Shown here piece by piece: positions 54,291-63,009 of a DNA stretch of 64,000 nucleotides; within the stretch, counting starts at the first letter, position 1; each line of letters begins with the position of its first letter. The notes below the pieces were generated by a model. The model saw only the letters and a list, made by a program, of their open reading frames with translations, had not been told where the DNA came from and did not search any database. This DNA is from JANELJ01 sp024511395 (lineage in GTDB: Bacteria > Pseudomonadota > Gammaproteobacteria > GRL18). The stretch spans positions 2,356,001 to 2,420,000 of the forward strand of contig OY820613.1 of the NCBI GenBank assembly GCA_963681975.1. Direction: 5' to 3'. The position numbers and the translations under genes were made by a program.

Positions 54291-55145
54291 TTAGTAGCTT
54301 CTAGGCTCAAATCGTAATCTCATGACTTCGAATTCTTTAAAAATAACACTATCTTTAGGAACAGGCAATGGCGATGCTTTGCGTACCGCAGTTTCCACGG
54401 AACGGTCAAACGAGGCATTGCCGCTGCTTTCTGCAATTTTAACGCTGACCACTTCACCCGTGGAACGCAGCCGGATATCAATTTTACACTGCAGATCACG
54501 CGGAGCATCCAGTGGCTGACGCCAGTTACGTTCAATTTTCCGGGCAATCAGGGCAACATACTTATTGACAATACCCCGGCTTAATCGTTCACGCTCGGCA
54601 CGTTCCCGCTCCTGCTGGCGCCTGAGTTCGGCCTGACGTTTTTTCTCAGCCTCGGCTTTTCGCCGCTGTTCTTTTTTACGCTTTTCTTCTGCTGCTTTTT
54701 TCTCTGCTTCCTTACGCTTTTTCTCTTTAAGTTTCTTTTCTCTGAGTTTTTTCTCTTTTAGTTTTTGTTCTTTTAATTTTTTCTCTTTAAGCAGTGCTGC
54801 CTTGCGCTGCTGTTCTTTTTTGCGGGCCGCTTCGGCTTTTTTACGTTTCTGTTCTTCCTTTCGTTTTAATTCTTCCCGGCGTTTTTTTTCCTTAAGCGCT
54901 TTCTTTTTCTGAGCTTCAGCCGCTTTACGCTGCTGCTCTGCTTTTTTCCGCTCTGCAGTTTCCGCTATTTTGGCATTAAAACTATTAGCATCCACAGCAG
55001 TGGTCTGGATCACATCACCCTTTTTAAGAACTATCTGTTTGGGCTTATCATATTCCCAGTTAAATAATAAGGCACCAATAAACAGCAGATGCAAAATGAC
55101 GGCAATGGTAAAAGTAATACTGTTTTCTTTTATCCATTCAATCAT
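54291..55145 (-). CDS. tolA: Tol-Pal system protein TolA
   Basis: This 284-residue protein has an N-terminal membrane helix (ITFTIAVILHLLFIGALLF). A long Lys/Glu/Ala/Arg-rich helix (about residues 60-195, with repeats like KEKKLKEQKLKEKKLREKK) spans the periplasm. The C-terminal TonB-like domain (YVALIARKIERNWRQPLDA, CKIDIRLRSTGEVVSVKIA) contacts Pal and TolB. Repetition makes length variable in this family. The gene is intact, 2 bp after tolR. Confidence 0.95.
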   Translation of the reverse strand: MIEWIKENSITFTIAVILHLLFIGALLFNWEYDKPKQIVLKKGDVIQTTAVDANSFNAKIAETAERKKAEQQRKAAEAQKKKALKEKKRREELKRKEEQKRKKAEAARKKEQQRKAALLKEKKLKEQKLKEKKLREKKLKEKKRKEAEKKAAEEKRKKEQRRKAEAEKKRQAELRRQQERERAERERLSRGIVNKYVALIARKIERNWRQPLDAPRDLQCKIDIRLRSTGEVVSVKIAESSGNASFDRSVETAVRKASPLPVPKDSVIFKEFEVMRLRFEPRSY

Positions 55146-55147
55146 GT

Positions 55148-55582
55148 TTAATTTTGCGTCTGCTCGTCCAGAGTTCTGGTCATCAGCCCGACATTGGGAA
55201 TACCTGCCTGACTTAATAAGGCCAGTACATCCATAATATAAATATACTGCACGTCGTTATCACCAGCCACCAGTACAGATAGCTTTGGGGTCACCAGCAG
55301 CTGGTTTTTAATTTGTTCCACCAGTGCGGTTCTGTCAACCGGCTGTTCCTTGCCCAGGCCAATGGTCAGGTAATAACGTCCCTGGACATCCACTTTAACA
55401 ATAACGGTTTCTGTTGGTTTGGGATCCAGTGCTTCAGTTTCTTCTGCCTGGGGCAAATCAACTTTTACCCCCTGAGTCAGCAGAGGGGTCGAGATCATAA
55501 AGATCACCAGCAGCACCATCATAACATCAATGTAGGGTACGACATTGATCTCGGCCATGGGTTTACGGCGTTTTCTGGCCAT
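55148..55582 (-). CDS. tolR: Tol-Pal system protein TolR
   Basis: This 144-residue ExbD/TolR protein has a basic cytoplasmic start (ARKRRKPMAEINVVPYIDVM) and a single membrane helix carrying the proton-path Asp in PYIDVMMVLLVIFM. A periplasmic domain with QIKNQLLVTPKLSVLVAGDN follows. With TolQ it converts proton-motive force to movement of TolA. Its first base overlaps the tolQ stop. Confidence 0.97.
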   Translation of the reverse strand: MARKRRKPMAEINVVPYIDVMMVLLVIFMISTPLLTQGVKVDLPQAEETEALDPKPTETVIVKVDVQGRYYLTIGLGKEQPVDRTALVEQIKNQLLVTPKLSVLVAGDNDVQYIYIMDVLALLSQAGIPNVGLMTRTLDEQTQN

Positions 55583-56256
55583 TACTGATTATGCACCTGA
55601 CGGTTGAGCAGGTTTGAGAACTCTTCCATAAAACCATCATAACAGCTTTCCAGCCGTTCCACACTATAGGAGAAACGGTTAAAGGCAATTACCGCAGGAA
55701 TCGCTGCAAACAGCCCCATGGCCGTAGCAATCAGAGCTTCTGAAATACCGGGAGCCACCATGGACATGGTGGCCTGTTCAACCTGTCCAAAAGCACGAAA
55801 GGAATTCATAATGCCCCAGACAGTTCCAAACAGGCCAACATAGGGACTGGTGGAACCAACAGTGGCCAGAAACGGCAGACCCGATTCAGCCCGTTCCACT
55901 TCCCGGTTCAGGGTAACCCGCATGGCTCTTTGCGCCCCATCCAGCACAGCCTCACTGATGATGCCCGGCTGCTTGTGTAATTTAGCGTATTCCCTGAATC
56001 CGGCTTCAAAAATACTGGCCATGCCCTGAGCATTTTTTCGCTGGGTTAAAGCTTTGTAGAGATCCACCAGATCCGCTCCTGACCAGAAGCGACGTTCAAA
56101 CAGATTGGCTTCCTGTTTGGCCTGCTTTAATATCCGCCACTTTTGAATAATCATGGTCCAGGATATTACCGAAACCGTCAGCAGGCCCAGCATCACCATC
56201 TGCACCATAAAGTTGGCATTGGTGATCAGGGATAATATTGACATATCATGTTGCAT
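55582..56256 (-). CDS. tolQ: Tol-Pal system protein TolQ
   Basis: This 224-residue ExbB/TolQ channel protein has three membrane segments, the last two in LPFLATVGSTSPYVGLFGTV and ISEALIATAMGLFAAIPAVI, with the conserved Thr/Pro positions of the proton channel. MQHDMSILSLI offers two starts (56256 and 56244). It is the first intact gene of the tol unit after the frameshifted ybgC. Confidence 0.97.
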   Translation of the reverse strand: MQHDMSILSLITNANFMVQMVMLGLLTVSVISWTMIIQKWRILKQAKQEANLFERRFWSGADLVDLYKALTQRKNAQGMASIFEAGFREYAKLHKQPGIISEAVLDGAQRAMRVTLNREVERAESGLPFLATVGSTSPYVGLFGTVWGIMNSFRAFGQVEQATMSMVAPGISEALIATAMGLFAAIPAVIAFNRFSYSVERLESCYDGFMEEFSNLLNRQVHNQ

Positions 56257-56297
56257 ATAGGTTTACTCGTAAATATATAAAATAATAACCGGGGTTA

Positions 56298-56704
56298 TCA
56301 TTTAAACTTGTTATAAATCATTTCCAGTAAAGCCACCGGTCTTTTTTTATGCAGACTGAGGCTGACTATTTTCACTTCACCCCGGGTTAGAATTTCTTCA
56401 CTACCATTATCAGCAGGACGTATAATACTTTGCTCAAATACCAAGCTGGCCCTGGACATTTTTTTACACTGGATCTGACCTGCAGCGCATCATTAAACAG
56501 GGCGGGTTTAAGGTAATTAATCGACAGGCTGCTAACCACAAAGACAATACCGTATTTATTAATGATTTCGTCCTGTTCAAGCCCTAAAGCTCGCAACCAT
56601 TCAGTACGGGCCCGCTCCATAAAGTTCAGATAATTGGAGTGATAAACCACTCCGCCGCTGTCGGTATCTTCGTAGTAGACTCTGACTGGCCAGATAAATT
56701 CCAT
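56298..56704 (-). pseudogene. ybgC: Acyl-CoA thioesterase YbgC, one-base frameshift
   Basis: This hotdog-fold thioesterase starts MEFIWPVRVYYEDTDSGGVV, with the catalytic Asp in YEDTDSGGVVYHSNYL, and continues to ALQVRSSVKK. At the A7 run (56459-56465 as T7 on the plus strand) the frame is lost. Adding one A gives SRASLVFEQSIIRPADNGSE and then EVKIVSLSLHKKRPVALLEM to a stop at 56298. The predicted intact length of about 135 matches the family. It could be a real mutation, a phase-variable homopolymer or a sequencing error. It lies between ruvB and tolQ. Confidence 0.85.
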
Positions 56705-56718
56705 TTTAGCTATTCTTC

Positions 56719-57726
56719 TCAATGCTCATTCTTTTCAATACCAAAGTGTAAATAAGCCATGTCTGTGGCTACCCTTCCCCGGGGGGTACGCATGATATAA
56801 CCCTGCTGGATCAGAAAAGGTTCCAGTACATCTTCTATGGTACCTTTTTCTTCACTGATGGCCGCAGCCAGATTATCAATTCCCACCGGGCCGCCGTCAA
56901 ATTTTTCTATAATACTGAGCAGCAGCTTACGATCCATCATATCAAAGCCCATAGGATCCACATCTAGCAGATTTAAAGCCTGATCAGCAATTTTGGCATT
57001 GACCGTACCATTGCTTTTTACTTCAGCAAAATCCCGTACCCGTCTTAGCAGACGATTAGCAATGCGTGGTGTACCGCGGGAACGTTTAGCAATTTCTGAA
57101 GCACCATGTGGCTCAATATCCACACCCATTATTTTAGCTGAACGGGCTACAATATGAGACAGATCAGCAATGGAATAAAACTCCAGTCTCTGCACAATGC
57201 CAAAACGATCTCTAAGGGGTGAGGTCAGTAGTCCGGCACGGGTGGTAGCACCAATCAGGGTAAAGTGCGGTAAATCCAGCTTAATGGAACGGGCGGCAGG
57301 ACCTTCACCAATCATAATATCCAGCTGATTATCTTCCATAGCCGGATACAGGACTTCTTCTACTACCGGGCTGAGGCGATGAATTTCATCAATAAACAGC
57401 ACATCACCTTCTTCCAGATTGGTCAACAGTGCAGCCAGATCGCCCGGACGCTCAAGAACCGGCCCTGATGTCTGACGCATATTAACACCCATTTCGTTGG
57501 CAATAATATGGGACAGGGTGGTTTTACCCAGTCCGGGAGGCCCGAAAATCAGCACATGGTCCAGTGCTTCATTGCGGTTGCGTGCAGCGGGAATAAAAAT
57601 TTCCATCTGTTCACAGACAGAAGGCTGACCGACATAATCCTGCAAGGTTTTAGGGCGTATGGCCTTATCAAGCATATCTTCGCTTGACAGTTCGGTTGAG
57701 CTAATAATTCGTTCGTTATCCAGCAT
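56719..57726 (-). CDS. ruvB: Holliday junction branch migration helicase RuvB
   Basis: This 335-residue AAA+ helicase has the start RPKTLQDYVGQPSVCEQMEI, Walker A GPPGLGKTTL, Walker B VLFIDEIHRLSP, sensor 1 LIGATTRAGLLTSPLRDRFG, and the C-terminal winged helix (TPRGRVATDMAYLHFG). It drives branch migration with RuvA. The length is normal and the frame is intact. Confidence 0.97.
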   Translation of the reverse strand: MLDNERIISSTELSSEDMLDKAIRPKTLQDYVGQPSVCEQMEIFIPAARNRNEALDHVLIFGPPGLGKTTLSHIIANEMGVNMRQTSGPVLERPGDLAALLTNLEEGDVLFIDEIHRLSPVVEEVLYPAMEDNQLDIMIGEGPAARSIKLDLPHFTLIGATTRAGLLTSPLRDRFGIVQRLEFYSIADLSHIVARSAKIMGVDIEPHGASEIAKRSRGTPRIANRLLRRVRDFAEVKSNGTVNAKIADQALNLLDVDPMGFDMMDRKLLLSIIEKFDGGPVGIDNLAAAISEEKGTIEDVLEPFLIQQGYIMRTPRGRVATDMAYLHFGIEKNEH

Positions 57727-57739
57727 TTTTCCGGTATTA

Positions 57740-57780
57740 AATCCCCCTCACCCTAACCCTTTCCCGGTGGGAGAGGGGAT
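57740..57780. repeat. REP-like hairpin between ruvA and ruvB
   Basis: CCCCCTCACCCTAACCC with the complementary GGGAGAGGGGAT forms an imperfect stem. The CCCTCACCCTAACCC core is a widespread intergenic palindrome type in gammaproteobacteria. It fills most of the 79-bp gap. Confidence 0.75.
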
Positions 57781-57805
57781 GTACAAGTGAACTGTTGATT
57801 CTAAA

Positions 57806-58423
57806 TTAATTTCTAACGGTATTCTTAAGTGCCTGTTTAATCAGCATCTCACAGCTATGCCCTTCATTGTCCAGACTGGAAATCATTTTACTGGCTTCAA
57901 CCGGTTTATAACCCAGGGCTATCAGGGCGCTGATTGCTTCCTGTATGGTATCCTGTTCTGGTACAGAATTATCAGACTCAGTCGAGGTTTTATCGCCTGT
58001 ATTATCAGATGGCAACTGCCAGTCTTTAAGGCGGTCTTTCATTTCAATAATCAGGCGCTGAGCGGTCTTTTTACCAATACCGTGCAGACGCACCAAGCCG
58101 GACTCATCATTGTTTTTAACCACCTGCACAAATTCATCTGCACTGATCCCCGATAAAATAGTCAACGCCAGTTTAGGGCCGACGCCATTAACCTTTATCA
58201 GACTCTTAAATAATAATCGTTCCAACTCACTATGAAAACCATATAATAACTGGGCATCTTCACGCACCACCAGATGGGTCAGTATTACCACCGGATTATC
58301 CAGTTCCGGTAACTGGTAAAACGTGCTCATAGGTGCCTGCACTTCATAACCGACACCATGCACATCCACCATTAATAAGGGAGGCTGTTTCTGAATTAGA
58401 ATACCGGATAAACGTCCAATCAT
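57806..58423 (-). CDS. ruvA: Holliday junction DNA-binding protein RuvA
   Basis: This 205-residue RuvA begins MIGRLSGILIQKQPPLLMVD. The OB-fold domain contains GVGYEVQAPMSTFYQLPE, two helix-hairpin-helix motifs are seen (LIKVNGVGPKLALTILSGIS and RLHGIGKKTAQRLIIEMKDR), and a linker leads to domain III (AISALIALGYKPVEASKMIS), which contacts RuvB. The gene is intact, 30 bp after ruvC. Confidence 0.97.
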   Translation of the reverse strand: MIGRLSGILIQKQPPLLMVDVHGVGYEVQAPMSTFYQLPELDNPVVILTHLVVREDAQLLYGFHSELERLLFKSLIKVNGVGPKLALTILSGISADEFVQVVKNNDESGLVRLHGIGKKTAQRLIIEMKDRLKDWQLPSDNTGDKTSTESDNSVPEQDTIQEAISALIALGYKPVEASKMISSLDNEGHSCEMLIKQALKNTVRN

Positions 58424-58453
58424 TATTTATTGTAAACTGTCTTTTTGAAATTA

Positions 58454-59041
58454 TTATAGGGTGAAGCGTTTTTTTCTTCTACCGCGTATCGCGCCCAAAA
58501 CTTCTGCAGGATAGCGTGAACTGACACCGGGTTTTAATTCTAGCATGGTTTTACGGGTATTCGCATGACACAGTGCAATAGCCAGAGCATCCGCCGCATC
58601 AGCCTGAGGTGTAGTATTAAGATTGAGCAGCACCTTAACCATGTGCTGAACCTGGGACTTGGCGGCATGCCCCTTGCCCACAATAGCCTGCTTGACCTGG
58701 TTGGCCGTATATTCAGATACCGGAATATTTTCAGCCATAACCGCACAGATGGCCGCTCCCCTGGCCTGTCCTAATTTAAGGGCAGAGTCCGGATTACGGG
58801 CCAGAAAGACATTCTCAATAGCCATTTCATCGGGTAACCAGTGCCGGACGACCTGCTGTATATCTTTAAAAATAATTTGCAATCGGGGAGGTAAAGAGCC
58901 TCCGCCGGTTTTAATAGTGCCACATTCCAAAAAGCGTAAGCGATTGCCTGAGGATTCTATGAGACCATAGCCTGTTTTAAGAGAGCCCGGATCGATGCCC
59001 AGGATTATTTTTTTTTCGGGTATGGATAGACTAATGGTAAT
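58454..59041 (-). CDS. ruvC: Holliday junction resolvase RuvC, probably ATT-initiated
   Basis: This resolvase cuts four-way junctions. The catalytic Asp is in IILGIDPGSLKTGYG. Other carboxylates are in DEMAIENVFLARNPDSALKL and DAADALAIAL, and SQVQHMV is conserved. The catalytic N-terminus lies upstream of the first usable TTG (58930), which would remove the first Asp. In frame between the yebC stop and LGIDPG there is no ATG, GTG or TTG. An ATT at 59041 is preceded by AAGGG at 4 nt, giving TISLSIPEKKIILGIDPG. I infer initiation at ATT, as is known for infC and E. coli pcnB. Confidence 0.85.
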   Translation of the reverse strand: MTISLSIPEKKIILGIDPGSLKTGYGLIESSGNRLRFLECGTIKTGGGSLPPRLQIIFKDIQQVVRHWLPDEMAIENVFLARNPDSALKLGQARGAAICAVMAENIPVSEYTANQVKQAIVGKGHAAKSQVQHMVKVLLNLNTTPQADAADALAIALCHANTRKTMLELKPGVSSRYPAEVLGAIRGRRKKRFTL

Positions 59042-59066
59042 TTTGCCCTTATTATTTTTTCTTCCC

Positions 59067-59088
59067 GTCCTCCCAGGGAAGGGAGGAC
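59067..59088. repeat. Perfect 8-bp hairpin between yebC and ruvC
   Basis: GTCCTCCC and GGGAGGAC flank a 6-nt loop AGGGAA, 26 bp upstream of the proposed ruvC start. It resembles common short intergenic palindromes. It may act as an attenuating or stabilising hairpin. Confidence 0.7.
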
Positions 59089-59102
59089 CTGTTTGTATGT
59101 CA

Positions 59103-59852
59103 CTACTGACTTAGCTGCTCCATAACCTCATCAGAAAATTCAACATTGGAATAAACATTCTGCACATCATCCAGATCTTCAAGCATATCCACCATGCGCA
59201 TCACTTTCTGAGCATCTTCCAAGCTTAAATCAACGGATGTAGAAGCTTTCACGGTAACTTCCGCTACTTCAGGATCAAAACCGGCGGCAACCATGGCATC
59301 CTTAACATCCATAAAGTTTTCTGCTGTTGTAATAACGTCGATAGAGCCGTCCTCATTGGTTTCAACATCTTCGGCTCCGGCATCCAGAGCAGCTTCCATA
59401 ATCGCATCTTCATCACTGCCGGCAGGATAGCTTAAAATACCAATTTTACTGAACAGGTAAGACACCGAACCGTCGGTACCAAGATTGCCACCAGCCTTGG
59501 TAAAGGCGTGACGCACTTCGGCTACCGTACGGTTTTTATTATCGGTCAGACAATCCACCATTACGGCTACACTGCTGGGGCCATAACCTTCATAACGGAT
59601 CTCATCAAAGTTATCCCCGTCAGTATCACCGGCACCGCGCTTAATAGCTCGCTCAACTGTATCCCGGGTCATATTGGCACGTAAAGATTTATCCACAATA
59701 GCACGCAGACGTGGATTAGCATCCGGATCGCCCCCACCTAAACGGGCCGCCACTGTGATTTCACGAATTAATTTAGTAAACAACTTACCTCGCTTGGCAT
59801 CCTGACCTTTTTTACGGTGCTGAATATTTGCCCATTTACTATGACCTGCCAT
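59103..59852 (-). CDS. yebC: YebC/PmpR family regulatory or translation factor
   Basis: This 249-residue protein starts MAGHSKWANIQHRKKGQDAK, the family signature, with RAIKRGAGDTDGDNFDEIRY and EGYGPSSVAVMVDCLTDNKN. YebC proteins have been described as transcriptional regulators, and more recently as ribosome-associated factors that help at proline stretches. It lies between aspS and ruvC in the usual order. The gene is intact. Confidence 0.96.
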   Translation of the reverse strand: MAGHSKWANIQHRKKGQDAKRGKLFTKLIREITVAARLGGGDPDANPRLRAIVDKSLRANMTRDTVERAIKRGAGDTDGDNFDEIRYEGYGPSSVAVMVDCLTDNKNRTVAEVRHAFTKAGGNLGTDGSVSYLFSKIGILSYPAGSDEDAIMEAALDAGAEDVETNEDGSIDVITTAENFMDVKDAMVAAGFDPEVAEVTVKASTSVDLSLEDAQKVMRMVDMLEDLDDVQNVYSNVEFSDEVMEQLSQ

Positions 59853-59940
59853 TAGAACCTCTTTCTATTATTACTCTACTTAACTTATACTTTATTTAGT
59901 ATCAGTTTTAAATCAGACTCGGAGTATCAGGCATAGAGTT

Positions 59941-60018
59941 CTTATTGATGAAGTTTCGGCAGCATGGACGCTGCCGAAAAGCCTCCATGGAAGGATTCAC
60001 GGCGTCTTCAGCAATAAG
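59941..60018. repeat. REP-like palindromic element, copy 2
   Basis: On the minus strand the order is TTATTGCTGAAGACGCC, GTGAATCC, TCCATGGA, GGCTTTTCGG and a stem CGGCAGC/GCTGCCG, ending CTTCATCAATAAG. The outer ends CTTATTG(A/C)TGAAG are inverted repeats. It matches copy 1 at 14362 in the core but has a shorter inner hairpin with compensating changes. It lies in the 205-bp gap between aspS and yebC. Confidence 0.85.
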
Positions 60019-60057
60019 AACCTATGCCTGGTACGAACTTAATTAATAGCTCTGGTT

Positions 60058-61848
60058 TTAACTATCCGCAATTTTATCACTTAAAACTTCACGTTTCTTT
60101 ATCCCAAGCTCTTTTAACTGCGCCGGACTTACTGCAGACGGTGCCGATGTCAGCAGACAGGCTGCGGACTGAGTTTTAGGGAAAGCCATAACTTCACGGA
60201 TGGAACTGGAGCCGGTCATTAGCATCACCAGACGATCCAGACCAAAAGCAATACCGGCATGGGGAGGACAGCCGTATTTCAGTGCTTCGAGCAGGAAGCC
60301 GAACTTGTCCTGGGCTTCCTCATCACTGATACCCAATAACTGAAATACACTTTCCTGCATGGCCTGACTGTGAATACGGGCAGAACCGCCGCCCAGTTCA
60401 GTACCGTTTAACACCATATCATAAGCACGGGACAGGCTCTCACCGGGGTTGTCCAGTAATTCCTGTGGATCGTCTGTATTTGGGGAAGTAAATGGATGAT
60501 GCAGTGCAGTCCAGCGCTGGGCATCGTCATCGTATTCAAACATGGGGAAGTCCACCACCCATAGAGGCTGCCAACCGCGATTAACCAGTCCCATATCCTG
60601 GGCCACTTTAATACGTAATGCACCCAGAGCTTCATTGACCACTTTGGCCTTATCTGCACCGAAGAAGATTAAGTCACCATCTTCTGCATCGGTGCGATCC
60701 AGAATAACTGTTAAGGCTTCATCGGGAATAAACTTAACAATGGGAGACTGCAGACCTTTTCTACCCAGGGCTTTTTCATTAACCTTAATATAGGCCAGCC
60801 CCCTGGCACCGTAAATACCCACATATTTAGTGTATTCATCAATCTGCTTACGGGTCAGTTCTGAGCCTTTAGGCACTCTTAAAACCGTGACTCGGCTGTT
60901 GGGATCTTTAGCCGGACCGGAGAATACCTTAAAATCCACATCTGTTAGAACATCGGCGACTTCCACCAGTTCCAGGTCAATACGCAGATCCGGTTTATCA
61001 CTGCCGTAGCGGTTCATAGCTTCGGCATAAGTCATACGGGGGAAAGGGTTGGGCAGCTGTTCTTCCAGAACCCGGGCAAACAGACCGCGGATCATTTCTT
61101 CCATAATATTCATCAGCTGTTCTTCTTCCAGGAAGGACGTTTCAATATCCAGCTGAGTAAATTCCGGCTGACGATCCGCACGCAGGTCTTCATCCCGGAA
61201 ACAACGGGTCACCTGGTAATAACGGTCCATACCGGACATCATTAATAATTGCTTGAATAACTGAGGCGACTGGGGCAGTGCGAAAAAATCACCGAGATGG
61301 GTACGGCTGGGTACCAGATAATCACGAGCACCTTCCGGAGTCGCCCTGGTCAGAATTGGGGTTTCTATATCCAGAAAACCTTCATCATCCAAGTAATTGC
61401 GCAGGTAACGGGTAATTTGGGCACGCAGGATCAGACGCTGTTGCATTTCCGGACGGCGCAGGTCGATATAACGGTAGCGTAGACGATGCTCTTCAGATAC
61501 ATCATCGTCATCCAGCTGAAACGGAGGGGTCTGGGCACTGTTCAGTACCACCAGTTCCTGAGCCATGACTTCTACCTGACCGGTAGGCATTTCAGGGTTC
61601 TCAGTACCGTCAGGACGCTGACGCACCTTGCCTTTTACCTGCAACACGTATTCATTACGGATACGCTCAGCCTGCATAAACATTTCAGGATTATCAGGGT
61701 CAAAGACGATTTGGGCAATGCCTTCCCGATCTCTCAGGTCAACGAAGATAACACCACCATGATCCCGGCGACGATGCACCCAGCCGCTTAATGTCACTTC
61801 CTGATCAATGTGTTCTTCTGATAAATGCCCGCAATAATGGCTTCGCAT
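60058..61848 (-). CDS. aspS: Aspartyl-tRNA synthetase
   Basis: This 596-residue class IIb synthetase has an N-terminal OB anticodon domain (VTLSGWVHRRRDHGGVIFVD) and motif 1 near LRRPEMQQRL. The bacterial signature is in the region TPEGARDYLVPSRTHLGDFF. Motif 2 is RYYQVTRCFRDEDLRADRQP, the GAD insertion follows, and motif 3 is AGIAFGLDRLVMLMTG. QSPQLFKQLLM binds the amino acid. The size fits the bacterial AspRS. The gene is intact. Confidence 0.98.
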   Translation of the reverse strand: MRSHYCGHLSEEHIDQEVTLSGWVHRRRDHGGVIFVDLRDREGIAQIVFDPDNPEMFMQAERIRNEYVLQVKGKVRQRPDGTENPEMPTGQVEVMAQELVVLNSAQTPPFQLDDDDVSEEHRLRYRYIDLRRPEMQQRLILRAQITRYLRNYLDDEGFLDIETPILTRATPEGARDYLVPSRTHLGDFFALPQSPQLFKQLLMMSGMDRYYQVTRCFRDEDLRADRQPEFTQLDIETSFLEEEQLMNIMEEMIRGLFARVLEEQLPNPFPRMTYAEAMNRYGSDKPDLRIDLELVEVADVLTDVDFKVFSGPAKDPNSRVTVLRVPKGSELTRKQIDEYTKYVGIYGARGLAYIKVNEKALGRKGLQSPIVKFIPDEALTVILDRTDAEDGDLIFFGADKAKVVNEALGALRIKVAQDMGLVNRGWQPLWVVDFPMFEYDDDAQRWTALHHPFTSPNTDDPQELLDNPGESLSRAYDMVLNGTELGGGSARIHSQAMQESVFQLLGISDEEAQDKFGFLLEALKYGCPPHAGIAFGLDRLVMLMTGSSSIREVMAFPKTQSAACLLTSAPSAVSPAQLKELGIKKREVLSDKIADS

Positions 61849-61974
61849 ACCCCGTATTCCTGTAATTAGCTGTAATTTGAATGGTTAATCGAAAACCGTT
61901 AATTTTAAGCTTTGTAGTTACAGACTACAAGGGCTTGCTTATAAAAGTTTTCTCAGAGCTTTACCTGTTCTACT

Positions 61975-62229
61975 TTAGTGGCAGCCACAACTGCCGCCAC
62001 AGCCGCCGCTGGACTGACTGCCGGAATTATTGCCTGACGACTTTTTGTAATTTTTAAAATCGGTTTCGTACCAGCCGCTGCCCTTTAGACGAAAACCCGA
62101 GGCAGAAATCAGTTTTTTCAGTTTCGATTCCTTGCATACGGGACAGTCTTTCATGGGATCATCTGACATTTTCTGCATGACTTCCATTTCATGGCCGCAA
62201 CCGTCACATCGGTATTCATAGATAGGCAT
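61975..62229 (-). CDS. FmdB-type zinc-ribbon protein
   Basis: This 84-residue putative regulatory protein begins MPIYEYRCDGCGHEMEVMQK. Zinc-ribbon cysteines are C8, C11 (CDGC) and the later CPVC pair, then a Ser/Gly/Asn linker and a C-terminal GGCGGSCGCH metal-binding tail. A start at 62247 would add six residues. MPIYEY is the family start, so 62229 is chosen. It commonly precedes aspS in gammaproteobacteria. The function is not established. Confidence 0.92.
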   Translation of the reverse strand: MPIYEYRCDGCGHEMEVMQKMSDDPMKDCPVCKESKLKKLISASGFRLKGSGWYETDFKNYKKSSGNNSGSQSSGGCGGSCGCH

Positions 62230-62343
62230 TTTAATATCCTGCAACAAGATAGGGTTATTTTTTGTTGCTATATTGGGATCAGGAAAATATTTTTAAAGGG
62301 TACTGTTTTTAAAAGGTAAAGGTAAAAGCGGGAGAAGAAAGCC

Positions 62344-62926
62344 TCAGCTTTCTCGTTGTGCACGTAGCTGTTCGGATTGCTGGCGTATAATGTGGCGGAT
62401 GATCTAATCCACTTCATTATCAGAAATGTCTACAAAGCCTACAGATATACGATATGGATAATGACCTTCTTTCTGTCTGGAAACCTGTAAAACTCTGCCT
62501 TTGAGCCGCAGACAGAGTAAATCGGTTGACAGGATCAGGTTCATTTTCAGTAAAGTCCCCTGGCTTAATTTTTCAATCGTTACCAAAGGCCAGACCTCCT
62601 GCGCCCAAGTTTATCTCCCGGCGGGATTCCAGAGGTGATTTTTGATCCTGAAGCAGACATATCTGTGCCAGCAGTTCCACTTTATTATCCAGATTTCTTA
62701 AATAGCTGACAATATCAGGGGAATGTTCACAAATTCGCCCCAGAGTTGCTTTCATCTGTTGATTCATATGCCCGAATAATTCAATGATTTCAAAAGCACT
62801 GGACTGATTTAAGTCTTCCAAATCATTAGAATGAAGCGTATTTTCATCAATAATGGAATAAGAAAAAATAGCATTATCATCAATTCGATAATACTGCCTG
62901 CGGTCATTTATATTATTGTTATTCAT
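62344..62926 (-). pseudogene. PilZ-domain protein, frameshift plus nonsense
   Basis: The N-terminal part (NINDRRQYYRIDDNAIFSYS) and a helical segment are followed by the PilZ core RREINLGAGGLAFGND, with the NxSxxG-like motif. One extra T near 62580 shifts the frame before EKLSQGTLLKMNLILSTDLL. The resumed frame ends at DNEVD with a TAG (62404-62406), after which IIRHIIRQQSEQLRAQRES continues to a stop at 62344. The protein would bind cyclic di-GMP. It lies next to motB and so may have served motility. Confidence 0.8.
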
Positions 62927-63009
62927 ATTATTTTTTAATCATAGGTCATAGTTCAGGCGATTTAAAATTGTATAAAACTTGGCGGCTCTTCAATTGAATC
63001 CTCTATACC

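Noticed and set aside
54600..54960. Low-complexity plus-strand signal in tolA as a repeat element
   Set aside because: It is the normal Lys/Glu-rich helix coding region of TolA.
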